DNA of 64,000 nt. It comes from an uncultured Pseudomonadota bacterium. GTDB taxonomy: Bacteria > Myxococcota_A > UBA796 > GCA-2862545. The notes beneath the pieces were generated by a model. It worked only from the letters and a program-made list of their open reading frames with translations. It ran no database searches and had not been told where the DNA came from. Position numbers and translations under genes: made by a program. Location of the stretch: contig CAJXTB010000012.1 of assembly GCA_913061235.1 (NCBI GenBank), positions 144,744 through 208,743 on the forward strand, given 5' to 3'. Below are positions 16,723 through 23,806 of the stretch, in pieces (the stretch's first letter is position 1; the number at the start of each line of letters is the position of its first letter).

Positions 16723-17205
16723 ATGTCCGACGCAGCCCTGACCTTCCCGTTTTCCGAAGATGCCTTTCGCGGCTCATTTAGTGAAGTTGCGCGTCTGATC
16801 TGCGAGGAGTGGCCAAAGGTGGACCGCGAGGCTCTCGACGCGACCGAAGGCGACCCCCAGAAGGTCTTGGACACTGTTGTCGCCGCGACTGGACACAGCA
16901 AGGTGTTGGTCCGCAAGCATCTTGGCGAGATTGCCGAGGTTGCTGGTGTGGATGCGTCGGGCATTGAAGCCCGCTTGGTGCGGCTGCTGCACTTCCTCGA
17001 AGACAAGGCCGACCCGATTGGGCAAGAAGCACAGCGACTCGCCGGTCAGGTCCGTGACCGTGGCGTCAGTGTGGGCAAGACGGTTGCGGGCTCGGTACAT
17101 GAAGCCGAGGGAACGATGAAGGACAACCTCTGGGTCAGCCTCATTGCCGCAATGGGGCTCGGAGTCCTCGCTGGACTCATCGCTGGCATGACTCGTGGCC
17201 GCTGA
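16723..17205 (+). CDS. YqjD/ElaB-like membrane-anchored protein with CsbD-like N-terminus
   Basis: 160 residues starting behind AGGAG. The N-terminal half (about 25-70) resembles a CsbD-like stress-protein segment (LICEEWPKVDREALDATEGD). The C-terminal half is a DUF883/ElaB-YqjD type module: a charged helix, then a glycine-rich single transmembrane helix (LIAAMGLGVLAGLIAGM) and the short end TRGR. In E. coli such proteins anchor ribosomes or other factors to the inner membrane in stationary phase. It overlaps the next gene by 11 bp, which reproduces the yqjD-yqjE pairing of enterobacteria. Probably stress- or stationary-phase-linked, by analogy. Confidence 0.82.
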   Translation: MSDAALTFPFSEDAFRGSFSEVARLICEEWPKVDREALDATEGDPQKVLDTVVAATGHSKVLVRKHLGEIAEVAGVDASGIEARLVRLLHFLEDKADPIGQEAQRLAGQVRDRGVSVGKTVAGSVHEAEGTMKDNLWVSLIAAMGLGVLAGLIAGMTRGR

Positions 17206-17611
17206 GGCGCCTGCTGAGGGAGCCGTCGAGCCGCCTGTTGACACGCCCGCAGACAAGCCCTCAAGCTTCGTACAGCGGGTGGCTAAGCTACTCACACGCG
17301 TGGCGGGTCAGTACGTCACGAATGCCAAGAAGGAGTTGGAGTCCGACATCACTCGGCTTGCGATTGGCGTGGGCTTCGTCTTCATCTCGGCTGTCTTTGG
17401 CGTGCACACGGTCATCGTCGCCCATGTGGCACTCGTTGTCGGTATCTCCGAGCTCGGTGCACCACTATGGGCAGTTGTGACCGGGCTATTCCTGGTCGAC
17501 GTGATGGTGTTCTTCTTCTGCCTGCTGATGGCCCGCTTGCTCTTGTGGCGGCCGCTCTTACCGCGCACACGCAAGCAAGTTGGCGAGGCCTGGCGCTTTC
17601 TGGTCGGCTAG
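17195..17611 (+). CDS. YqjE-like / phage-holin-family membrane protein
   Basis: 138 residues from a GTG at 17195 that lies inside the end of the YqjD-like gene. After a Pro/Ala-rich N-terminus, an amphipathic stretch leads to two transmembrane helices (about 57-80 and 90-115) separated by a short loop, then a basic tail. This is the DUF1469/Actinobacterial holin-X layout shared by YqjE. The holin name is historical; context with a YqjD-like protein points to an envelope or stress role rather than lysis. Its TAG stop lies within the first of three GGCTAGCC palindromes. Confidence 0.82.
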   Translation: MAAEAPAEGAVEPPVDTPADKPSSFVQRVAKLLTRVAGQYVTNAKKELESDITRLAIGVGFVFISAVFGVHTVIVAHVALVVGISELGAPLWAVVTGLFLVDVMVFFFCLLMARLLLWRPLLPRTRKQVGEAWRFLVG

Positions 17612-17639
17612 CCGCAAAGGCTAGCCGCTAAGGCTAGCC
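17606..17639. terminator. triple GGCTAGCC palindrome between convergent genes
   Basis: The self-complementary octamer GGCTAGCC occurs three times at 17606, 17619 and 17632, exactly 13 bp apart, separated by GCAAA and GCTAA. Any two neighbours can form an 8-bp stem with a 5-base loop. It lies between convergent genes ending at 17611 and 17648, as expected for a bidirectional terminator, although no T-tract follows. Confidence 0.5.
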
Positions 17640-17647
17640 TGGGCGGT

Positions 17648-19972
17648 CTACCAGCTCATGACCATGGAGTTGAAGGTCGACAGCTCCATGACTCCCATCG
17701 CAGCGGGCTCAAGTGTGAACCACACCTTGTTGTTGTCTTCAGGGTCGAGAATCACTGTGCCGTAGTGGATGCCGTTGCCGCGACCGATCATGCCGGTGTT
17801 GACGCTGCGAATGAAGCCGTAGTCAGACTGCATCAACGGTGAGTCCTCGAACTCTTCGGTGTCTGCGTAGATGGACTCGCGCTGGCCTGTGGTGATGTCG
17901 ATGACCGAGCCTGTGAATGGCGCATGGTTGCCGACGGCCCACAGAAGGTCGCGGGTGTCGTCCCAGAACATGTTCTGGTAGCCGATGCCCGTGTACACGC
18001 CGTCGTCGGCATTGGAGACCATGCGGCGGTCGCCTGTCTCGAGGTCAATGGCAATCAGGTCGTTGGTGAGCACCTGAACTACGAAGATTTCGCCTTCATG
18101 CACGAGCATGCCGCGCAGGTCGGTGTCTGAGGGGTCGTAGCCGCCTCCGATATCGGCGGGTGTGACACCACCACTATTGCGGGCGCCCCACCGTGCGACG
18201 AACTCACAAGTGCTTCTATCGGAGCTGATGTGCACCACACCGGTGCCAGAGCGGCTGTCGTCGAAGGCGAGGTAGAAACCATCGTCTGTGACGGCGAAGG
18301 CGGAGTTGCTCATCCACACGGAGTCATTGATACCGCCGCCCTGCGTACCGTGACGCAAGCACTGGCCGTAGTCGTCGGTGATGTCTCCGGAACCGCCGCT
18401 ACCGCCCCCGCTCGGGTACCACTGGGCCTGCCAGATGATGTCGCGCTCTCCGGTTGTTGGATCGATGCTGACAATGCGGTAGTTGCTTGTCTCACCCTCC
18501 CCGGTACCGCCACCGGCCACGTACAGGGTGCCGTCTGAGCCGCGTCGCAGGCTGCTGCCGCCGGTCAGGGGCTGCTCAGCGACGGTCTCGTTGGTGGTAC
18601 GACTTGGCGGGCTCATGTCGCCACTGCCGGTGAGCTCGTAGCCGTTGTCGGGGTCTGGGTAGACCCCAGAGACGATGCGGCGGACGCCGGTGTCGAGGTT
18701 GTAGGACAGGACCGTTCCCGTCGTCGCGTAGTTGGGGCTCGTCCAAGACATCAGCGAGAACAACTCGCGGGTGTCAGGGTCGAAGGCTCCGCCCATCTGG
18801 TCGCCAGAGAAGGCGGTCTCGGTCTTGAAGCCGCGGAAAGACTGGCCAGAGCCGTAGTCGAGGGGCCATGGGGTGGTCGACCAGACGCTAGACGGCGTGC
18901 AGTTCGCGATTCCCTCGGTCACGCCCGTGACGTTGATGGGGTCGACAAAGCGGCTGGTGGGGAAGCCGTTGTTTATGCCGTCACCGCTGAATCGGCAGCG
19001 GCAGTCGGCATCCAGACCGGTGGGGAAGTCGACGAACTCGGTAAACACGCTGCAGCTGTAGTCGTAGTAGGGACTGTCGATGGCTTCCTCGGTGAGGCTG
19101 CGTGCGCACGATGCTTCAACGCCGGCGTCATCGTCTTCGTGGCAGCGTGTGCCGAATCCGCAGGTCTCAACCGTACGTTCTTCGGTGACTTCGGTGGTTC
19201 CACAGTAGTTTTCCTGAATGACCCAGCTGTCGTGGTACAGCCCGGGAAGGGTGTAGGCGCAGGTGGTGCTGTCCAAGAGCGGGCACCCGCAGACGGCCAA
19301 GTCACCGCTGTCGTCGCAGCCGGTAGAACCTAGGCAGTCGCGTGCTTCGCCGGTGATTTCTCCACACTCATTGGCGTAGAAGACGGCACCCAGGTTGTCA
19401 GGATCGCACACTTCAACCGCGTCGTCGGCGCCGCAGACATCCTCGCAGACCGCAGGGATGGACATGCCCTCGTCGTCGGTATCCACGCAGGCAAAATCCG
19501 GGTCGCAAGACTCGGACGCGACCTCGTTGCCACATGCGTCAACGTCTACGATGACGGTGTCATCATTGGGGTCGCACGAAGGCACGGGTGTGCCGCAGTC
19601 GACGACGTCCGTGTCTGTGTCGGCATCGGTGTCCGCATCGGTACCGGCATCTGTGTCCGCTTCCGAGTCTGTGTCGGCATCTGTGTCCGCTTCCGAGTCG
19701 GTGTCCGCATCGGTGTCGGCATCTGTGTCCGCTTCCGAGTCGGTGTCCGCATCCGTGCCGGTCTCTGTGTCCGAATCGTCCTCTGTGTCCACTTCGGTAT
19801 CGGCCTCCGTGCCTGAGTCATCTTCTGTGTCGGGGGCTGTGCCGGCTTCTGTGTCAATGCTCGTGTCTGCTTCCGTACCTTCAGGCCCGTCCCCCGTGTC
19901 TTCTGGGTCAGGACAACCGGTCAGTGCCACCGTCAGGCACAACGCAGCAATAGAAGAACGCGAAAACAACAT
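17648..19972 (-). CDS. Asp/Thr-tethered lipoprotein with Cys-rich and beta-propeller-like regions
   Basis: 774 residues. The N-terminus ends ALTGC (Cys20), a standard lipobox. Residues about 25-125 are a low-complexity acidic tether of Thr-Asp, Glu-Ala and Ser-Glu units. Residues about 128-330 are Cys-rich, suggesting disulfides. Residues about 350-774 read like a beta-propeller: repeated blocks such as LSYNLDTGVRRIVSGV, IVSIDPTTGERDIIW and IAIDLETGDRRMVSN, each a strand pair built around D-x-x-T-G-x-R. This is a surface lipoprotein whose propeller is held away from the membrane by a stalk. Ligand unknown; no catalytic site seen. It faces the convergent YqjE-like gene. A GGAG lies before the ATG. 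Confidence 0.85.
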   Translation of the reverse strand: MLFSRSSIAALCLTVALTGCPDPEDTGDGPEGTEADTSIDTEAGTAPDTEDDSGTEADTEVDTEDDSDTETGTDADTDSEADTDADTDADTDSEADTDADTDSEADTDAGTDADTDADTDTDVVDCGTPVPSCDPNDDTVIVDVDACGNEVASESCDPDFACVDTDDEGMSIPAVCEDVCGADDAVEVCDPDNLGAVFYANECGEITGEARDCLGSTGCDDSGDLAVCGCPLLDSTTCAYTLPGLYHDSWVIQENYCGTTEVTEERTVETCGFGTRCHEDDDAGVEASCARSLTEEAIDSPYYDYSCSVFTEFVDFPTGLDADCRCRFSGDGINNGFPTSRFVDPINVTGVTEGIANCTPSSVWSTTPWPLDYGSGQSFRGFKTETAFSGDQMGGAFDPDTRELFSLMSWTSPNYATTGTVLSYNLDTGVRRIVSGVYPDPDNGYELTGSGDMSPPSRTTNETVAEQPLTGGSSLRRGSDGTLYVAGGGTGEGETSNYRIVSIDPTTGERDIIWQAQWYPSGGGSGGSGDITDDYGQCLRHGTQGGGINDSVWMSNSAFAVTDDGFYLAFDDSRSGTGVVHISSDRSTCEFVARWGARNSGGVTPADIGGGYDPSDTDLRGMLVHEGEIFVVQVLTNDLIAIDLETGDRRMVSNADDGVYTGIGYQNMFWDDTRDLLWAVGNHAPFTGSVIDITTGQRESIYADTEEFEDSPLMQSDYGFIRSVNTGMIGRGNGIHYGTVILDPEDNNKVWFTLEPAAMGVMELSTFNSMVMSW
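19598..19873 (-). repeat. coding minisatellite encoding the acidic tether
   Basis: About 275 bp of near-tandem 6- and 12-bp units (for example GTGTCCGCATCGGTG and CTTCCGAGTC blocks on the plus strand) code for the (T/S)-D and E-A-D tether of the lipoprotein. Repeats of this kind can change length by slippage while keeping the frame, as every unit is a multiple of three bases. Confidence 0.65.
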
Positions 19973-20125
19973 GCAAGCTCCAGGAGAAGATTCTGAAGGG
20001 TATGACCGGCATCACCGACCCACACCCCACGTCGGTCCCACATCGTTCCCCACACCAAGGCACTTGAGCCCTCAATCAACCCACTGATTGCCCCTCCTTG
20101 GCACGCCAAAACGGCTCCGCACCCC

Positions 20126-20154
20126 AAAGACGAAACCCCTAAAGACGAAACCCC
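20126..20154. repeat. 15-bp tandem direct repeat
   Basis: AAAGACGAAACCCC occurs at 20126-20139 and again at 20141-20154, one base apart, just left of the 107-bp palindrome. The rest of the 19973-20263 gap has no gene that I can support. Confidence 0.7.
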
Positions 20155-20161
20155 CAATCCC

Positions 20162-20268
20162 AATAGGGAATGGAGGTGTGGTGCCAAACAAGGCGCAAAG
20201 ACCGACGCGTAGCTCGCTACGCTAGGGATGCAGCAACGCAGGGTGGCGCCGCAGATCCATTCCCTATT
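20162..20268 (+). repeat. 107-bp imperfect palindrome overlapping the hydroxylase 3' end
   Basis: The outer arms AATAGGGAATGGA (20162-20174) and its exact complement (20256-20268) enclose a second arm of ten pairs (20177-20186 with 20244-20253) and a tip hairpin GCGTAGC-TC-GCTACGC (20207-20222). Two of the inner pairs are G-U only when transcribed from the plus strand, so a plus-strand RNA would fold best. The right arm contains the stop codon of the hydroxylase gene on the minus strand. It could be a REP/MITE-like repeat or a structured RNA. No second copy is visible in this window. Confidence 0.6.
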
Positions 20269-20881
20269 CGTAGGTGCCGAAGACGTGGTCCCATACCATG
20301 GCCGAGACACCGAACTTGCGCTGCTCTTTGTTGTGGTGATGGTTCATGTGGTGAGCCTTCAGCTTCTTGTAGTAGCGGAGCTTCGGCCGGTTGTGGTGGA
20401 TGTAGTAGTGCACCATGTCGTAGTACAGGTACCCAGCCATCTTTCCAGCGAACATTGCCCAGACCCAGGTGGGGTCGATGACTGGCGACAGCGCTAAAGC
20501 AATGCCGTAGTACGCCAAGAAGAAGGTGACTCCGAGGCCAATGCTGGCCGCTGGTGGCATGACCAAGCGGTACTTGTCCTTCGGAAGGTCGTGGTGCACA
20601 CCGTGGATGTAGAAGTGCATCTTGGCACCCCAGGTGTCATTCGGAATCCAGTGGAACAGCGTGCGGTGCAGCCAGTACTCAGTGAGTGTCCAGATGACGA
20701 CGCCGAGCGCAAACTGCACAGGGATGAGAAGCGGGGACGCGCCAAAGTAGGCACCCATTGCGACCATGCCCACGATGACCGGTATGTAGATCATCGGCAC
20801 GACCCACCAGGCAATGCGCGAGAAGAAGTCCAAGAAATTCGACTCAAACATCCGAGGGGACTCGGGTGTGGCTCGCATCAT
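20264..20881 (-). CDS. fatty acid hydroxylase superfamily protein
   Basis: A 205-residue membrane protein of the fatty acid hydroxylase/sterol desaturase superfamily. Histidine motifs: HRTLFH (about 72-77), HGVHH (about 93-97), HYYIHH (about 158-163) and HHMNHHH (about 177-183), which together hold the di-iron centre. Transmembrane helices lie at about 24-45, 52-68, 110-130 and 138-158. The size and spacing fit the fatty-acid 2-hydroxylase (FA2H/Scs7-like) branch, which hydroxylates acyl chains of sphingolipids or other lipids, without a cytochrome b5 domain. TAGGAG lies before the double ATG at 20881/20878. Stand-alone gene; its stop sits in a palindromic element. Confidence 0.9.
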   Translation of the reverse strand: MMRATPESPRMFESNFLDFFSRIAWWVVPMIYIPVIVGMVAMGAYFGASPLLIPVQFALGVVIWTLTEYWLHRTLFHWIPNDTWGAKMHFYIHGVHHDLPKDKYRLVMPPAASIGLGVTFFLAYYGIALALSPVIDPTWVWAMFAGKMAGYLYYDMVHYYIHHNRPKLRYYKKLKAHHMNHHHNKEQRKFGVSAMVWDHVFGTYE

Positions 20882-21034
20882 GGCTTTGCTCCTACAATCA
20901 AGCAGGCGTCAGTAGCCCGAATGCCGTAGGCTGGCCAGTCTGCGCCGTGATCGCTAAGGCTGCAAGGAAAGGCCCGCCAGCGTGCTTATGGGGTTTGCAA
21001 GAAGGCTGAGCGCAATGGTGGAGCGGCTAGAGGG

Positions 21035-21295
21035 CTACATCACTGTACGCATCCTGACCGCTTGGATGACGACGACGAGCGCCTCTGCAATGAGGACAGA
21101 TGGAAGATAGGCGAACGGAAGCGCTGAAAACAACGACGACACCAGACGCGTCATGAACAGGATTCATCCCCAAAAGGCTGTAGCTGCCAGGGCAACGGGC
21201 CGATGCGCTTGGAGCCACGGCCATAGAGCAAACCCCTGTATGAGTACGGTCAGGCACAGGGCTAGGACGTTGGGCTCATGAGTCACGCGCAGCAT
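21035..21295 (-). pseudogene. small membrane protein ORF interrupted by one UGA
   Basis: From the ATG at 21295 the minus strand reads 43 codons (MLRVTHEPNVLALCLTVL and on to AATAFWG), then TGA at 21166-21164, then 42 further codons rich in Leu, Val, Ala and Phe (from ILFMTRLVSSLF to VRMRTVM), ending in TAG at 21037-21035. Both halves are strongly hydrophobic in the same frame, as if one 86-residue protein of two or three transmembrane helices had lost a Trp (TGG to TGA). It lies head to head with the gene at 21330. It could also be chance. The remaining gap, 20882-21034, shows nothing recognisable. Confidence 0.4.
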
Positions 21296-21329
21296 GGTAT
21301 CAAGAGGTTCGAGGGAGCGACAAAGTCAC

Positions 21330-22133
21330 ATGTACCGGTTGGGCCTGATACTGGCAGCGACGCTCTGGGGAGCGGTGGCACACGCTGATTGTCCAGAGCC
21401 AGCGAGTGCCGTTCGCATTGAAGAGACGACGGCTCGTGCAACGGAAGCGCTGTCTCGCGCAGACGCGGACGCCTACCGAGCGGCACACGATGAAGCGACT
21501 GCGTTGATTCCTTGTCTCGACGCCCTCGTTCCTGTTGATCTGGCTGCGGCAATCCACCGCATGGGGGGCGTTCGCGCCTTTCTGGACCGCGACTTGGAGA
21601 GAGCGCACGTACGGTTTGCGAGTGCGCGCATGCTGGACCCCAACTACGAGTGGCCAGATGAGCTGCTTCCGCCGAGTCATCCAATTCGCTCGGCGTATGT
21701 TGAGGTCGCCCTGACCGGAATGCGTTTTGATGTGCCCGTGAGCCCTCGTCGCGGGATCGTCGCCACGGATGGTCGCATTGGGCAGGGGCGCCTTGAAGGG
21801 CTGCCGACCATCTTTCAGCTCATCAACAACGACGGTACGCCAGCAGACTCTCGCGTGCTTGAGCCCATGGAACCCTATCCAGAGTACGCAGGTCAGCAGA
21901 AGCGCCGCATTCGAGTGACGAGCATTGCTGCGGTCGGTGCGGTGGTCGGTGCGGGCCTTTTTTACTATGCTGCAGCGGACGCCAGAGGGACCTACAACGA
22001 CTTGAGTACGCCTTACTCCGAGCTTGATGGGCATCGAACCCGTGTTGTTGCTTTCTCCCTTACCTCCGGGATTTTGCTGGGTGCTGGTGCTGGTGCTGGG
22101 ATTGCCGCGGTACTTCCGAGAAAGCAGCGGTGA
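21330..22133 (+). CDS. exported hypothetical protein paired with a kinase gene
   Basis: 267 residues from the ATG at 21330, behind GAGGGAG. A signal peptide (MYRLGLILAATLWGAVAHA) is followed by DCPEP. The mature N-terminal part is helical (about 30-115), with a TPR-like ending (AHVRFASARMLDPNYEWPD) seen in myxobacterial proteins that scale with substrate repeats. Two glycine-rich transmembrane segments follow at about 195-216 and 240-262, so it is anchored by its C-terminus. It ends in a GTGA overlap with the kinase gene and is almost certainly made together with it. Function unknown; a periplasmic partner of the kinase's outer domain is an inference. Confidence 0.82.
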   Translation: MYRLGLILAATLWGAVAHADCPEPASAVRIEETTARATEALSRADADAYRAAHDEATALIPCLDALVPVDLAAAIHRMGGVRAFLDRDLERAHVRFASARMLDPNYEWPDELLPPSHPIRSAYVEVALTGMRFDVPVSPRRGIVATDGRIGQGRLEGLPTIFQLINNDGTPADSRVLEPMEPYPEYAGQQKRRIRVTSIAAVGAVVGAGLFYYAAADARGTYNDLSTPYSELDGHRTRVVAFSLTSGILLGAGAGAGIAAVLPRKQR

Positions 22134-23806
22134 TCCTCCACCCTGGTCAACAGATTGATCGATTCGTCGTTGAGCGTGCTCTGGGGCAAGGCGGGATGGC
22201 AGCGGTGTACCGCGTGCGCCACATCACTCTGGACGCCGTGTACGCTCTGAAAATTTTGACCATACCTAGTGCTGCCGTTCGTGAGCGCATGCTGCGTGAA
22301 GGGCGCTTTCAGGCCACGCTTCGGCACAGCAATATTGTCTCAGTCATCGACGTTCTCGACATCCACGGCGTGCTGGGTTTGCTCATGGAGTACGTGGATG
22401 GACCATCACTCGACGAGTGGTTGGCCTCCTACAAACCATCTATGCGCGAAGCGATGGCCATTTTTGGTGGGATTTTATCGGCGGTGGACATGGTTCATGC
22501 GCGCGGCATCATCCATCGGGACCTCAAGCCGTCCAACATCATGCTTCACATCACGGATGAAGGCATGTACCCACGGGTGACGGACTTTGGCATTGCCAAG
22601 AGCGACCGGCTCTCTGAGGTCAACACAGCCTCCGGTGCGACTGTTGGTACGCCGGCCTACATGGCCCCCGAGCAGTTCAAGAACGCGGCTGGCGTTGACC
22701 AGAGGGCGGATGTGTTCTCGCTCGGAGCCTTGCTCTATGAGTTGGTCTGCGGAACCCGTGCCTTCAACGCGGACAACTTGCTCGCGCTGATGAATGCTGT
22801 AGCGAAAGGGCAGTACACCCCGGCTGAAGAGCTGGTTCCCGACCTTCCGGACGGTATGCGAGCCGCCATTCAAGGGGCACTTCGGGCCGACCCGGATGAC
22901 CGCATTCCCAACTGCAAGCGTCTCGCTGCGGTGCTGACCGGCCAGAGCGCCGTGCACAACATTGCAGACGCGATGCAGCGGCGGCTGTTTCGCAGTGCTC
23001 CTGGCACGGTCGCTGCCATGCGTCTGCGCGAAGACCGCAGGCGCGAAGAAGAAGGAGAGGCGGAGGTACCCGTCGTCGCCGACCTCAATCATAACTTTCG
23101 GGGGCCTGCGCGACCGAGTCACCCGCCATCAAGCTCCCAGGTGACCTACGACGAGCCTATTGGCGCGTTCTTGGAAGAGCACTCGATTATAGGCCGCGCA
23201 CCCGGTCAGCTACAGGTGGCGGGTCCGAGCATCATCTCGGTGATGATCCTGTTCCTCCTTGTGCTCACCATCGGACTGTTGATGGCTGTGTTGGTGGTGT
23301 GGTTGGCGGCGGCCCAGGTCCCACAGTCCCCGCCGATTCCTGTGCCCATCCAGGCGGTTCCGGACACGCTGCCCGAACCGGGCCGCATGGTGCCTATGCC
23401 GGGAACGCCTCCAGACGACCGTGCGGAAGTACCGGGGCCCGTCGCACCCCGCCCAGTCGTCCCGCCGTCACAGCCGGTGGAACCTGTGGTTGCAGAGCCC
23501 GTCGAAGTGGATGCCGTTGTTGCTCCCGTTCGTCCTCGTCCTCGTCCGCGGCCGGAACCGGAACCGGTTGTCGAAGCACCCGCAGAGCCGGTTGGACAGG
23601 TGCGCTTGTCCACCACTGTCGCAGTGCGCTTGATGCGCGGCGGCAGCGCGGTCTCGCCCTCGGGTCCGTTGGTCGTGGGTCAGTACAGCGTACGTGCAGA
23701 CTTTGGTGAAGGCTGGCAGGACGCCGGAACGATTCAGGTGATTGAGGGACAGACCACAACCGTCACCTGCGACGGCGCCTTCCTCGTCTGCCGAGGCCAG
23801 CGATAG
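22130..23806 (+). CDS. transmembrane Ser/Thr protein kinase with extracytoplasmic C-terminal domain
   Basis: 558 residues from the GTG at 22130 (GTGA overlap). Kinase domain about 10-270: glycine loop GQGGMAAV, Lys41, catalytic Asp131 in HRDLKPSN, DFG at 152, APEQ. A basic linker leads to one transmembrane helix at about 365-393, then a Pro/Val/Glu-rich stalk (about 395-490) and a small beta-rich, PEGA-like domain that ends with a cysteine pair spaced C-x6-C followed by Arg and three residues. The kinase at 49294 ends in the same way. The 3' end overlaps the convergent metalloprotease gene by 44 bp. Substrates are unknown. Confidence 0.93.
   Translation: MILHPGQQIDRFVVERALGQGGMAAVYRVRHITLDAVYALKILTIPSAAVRERMLREGRFQATLRHSNIVSVIDVLDIHGVLGLLMEYVDGPSLDEWLASYKPSMREAMAIFGGILSAVDMVHARGIIHRDLKPSNIMLHITDEGMYPRVTDFGIAKSDRLSEVNTASGATVGTPAYMAPEQFKNAAGVDQRADVFSLGALLYELVCGTRAFNADNLLALMNAVAKGQYTPAEELVPDLPDGMRAAIQGALRADPDDRIPNCKRLAAVLTGQSAVHNIADAMQRRLFRSAPGTVAAMRLREDRRREEEGEAEVPVVADLNHNFRGPARPSHPPSSSQVTYDEPIGAFLEEHSIIGRAPGQLQVAGPSIISVMILFLLVLTIGLLMAVLVVWLAAAQVPQSPPIPVPIQAVPDTLPEPGRMVPMPGTPPDDRAEVPGPVAPRPVVPPSQPVEPVVAEPVEVDAVVAPVRPRPRPRPEPEPVVEAPAEPVGQVRLSTTVAVRLMRGGSAVSPSGPLVVGQYSVRADFGEGWQDAGTIQVIEGQTTTVTCDGAFLVCRGQR

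Noticed and set aside
17195..17611. Phage holin as sign of a prophage
   Set aside because: The holin-family label applies to YqjE-like proteins as well; the neighbour is YqjD-like and no phage genes are present.
19395..20087. 230-codon Ser/Val-rich plus-strand ORF
   Set aside because: Antisense of the Asp/Thr tether and Cys-rich part of the lipoprotein at 17648-19972; no independent coding signal.
21164..21166. Selenocysteine at the UGA of the small membrane ORF
   Set aside because: The context is a Trp-like hydrophobic position without redox motif, and no SECIS-like hairpin is evident just downstream.
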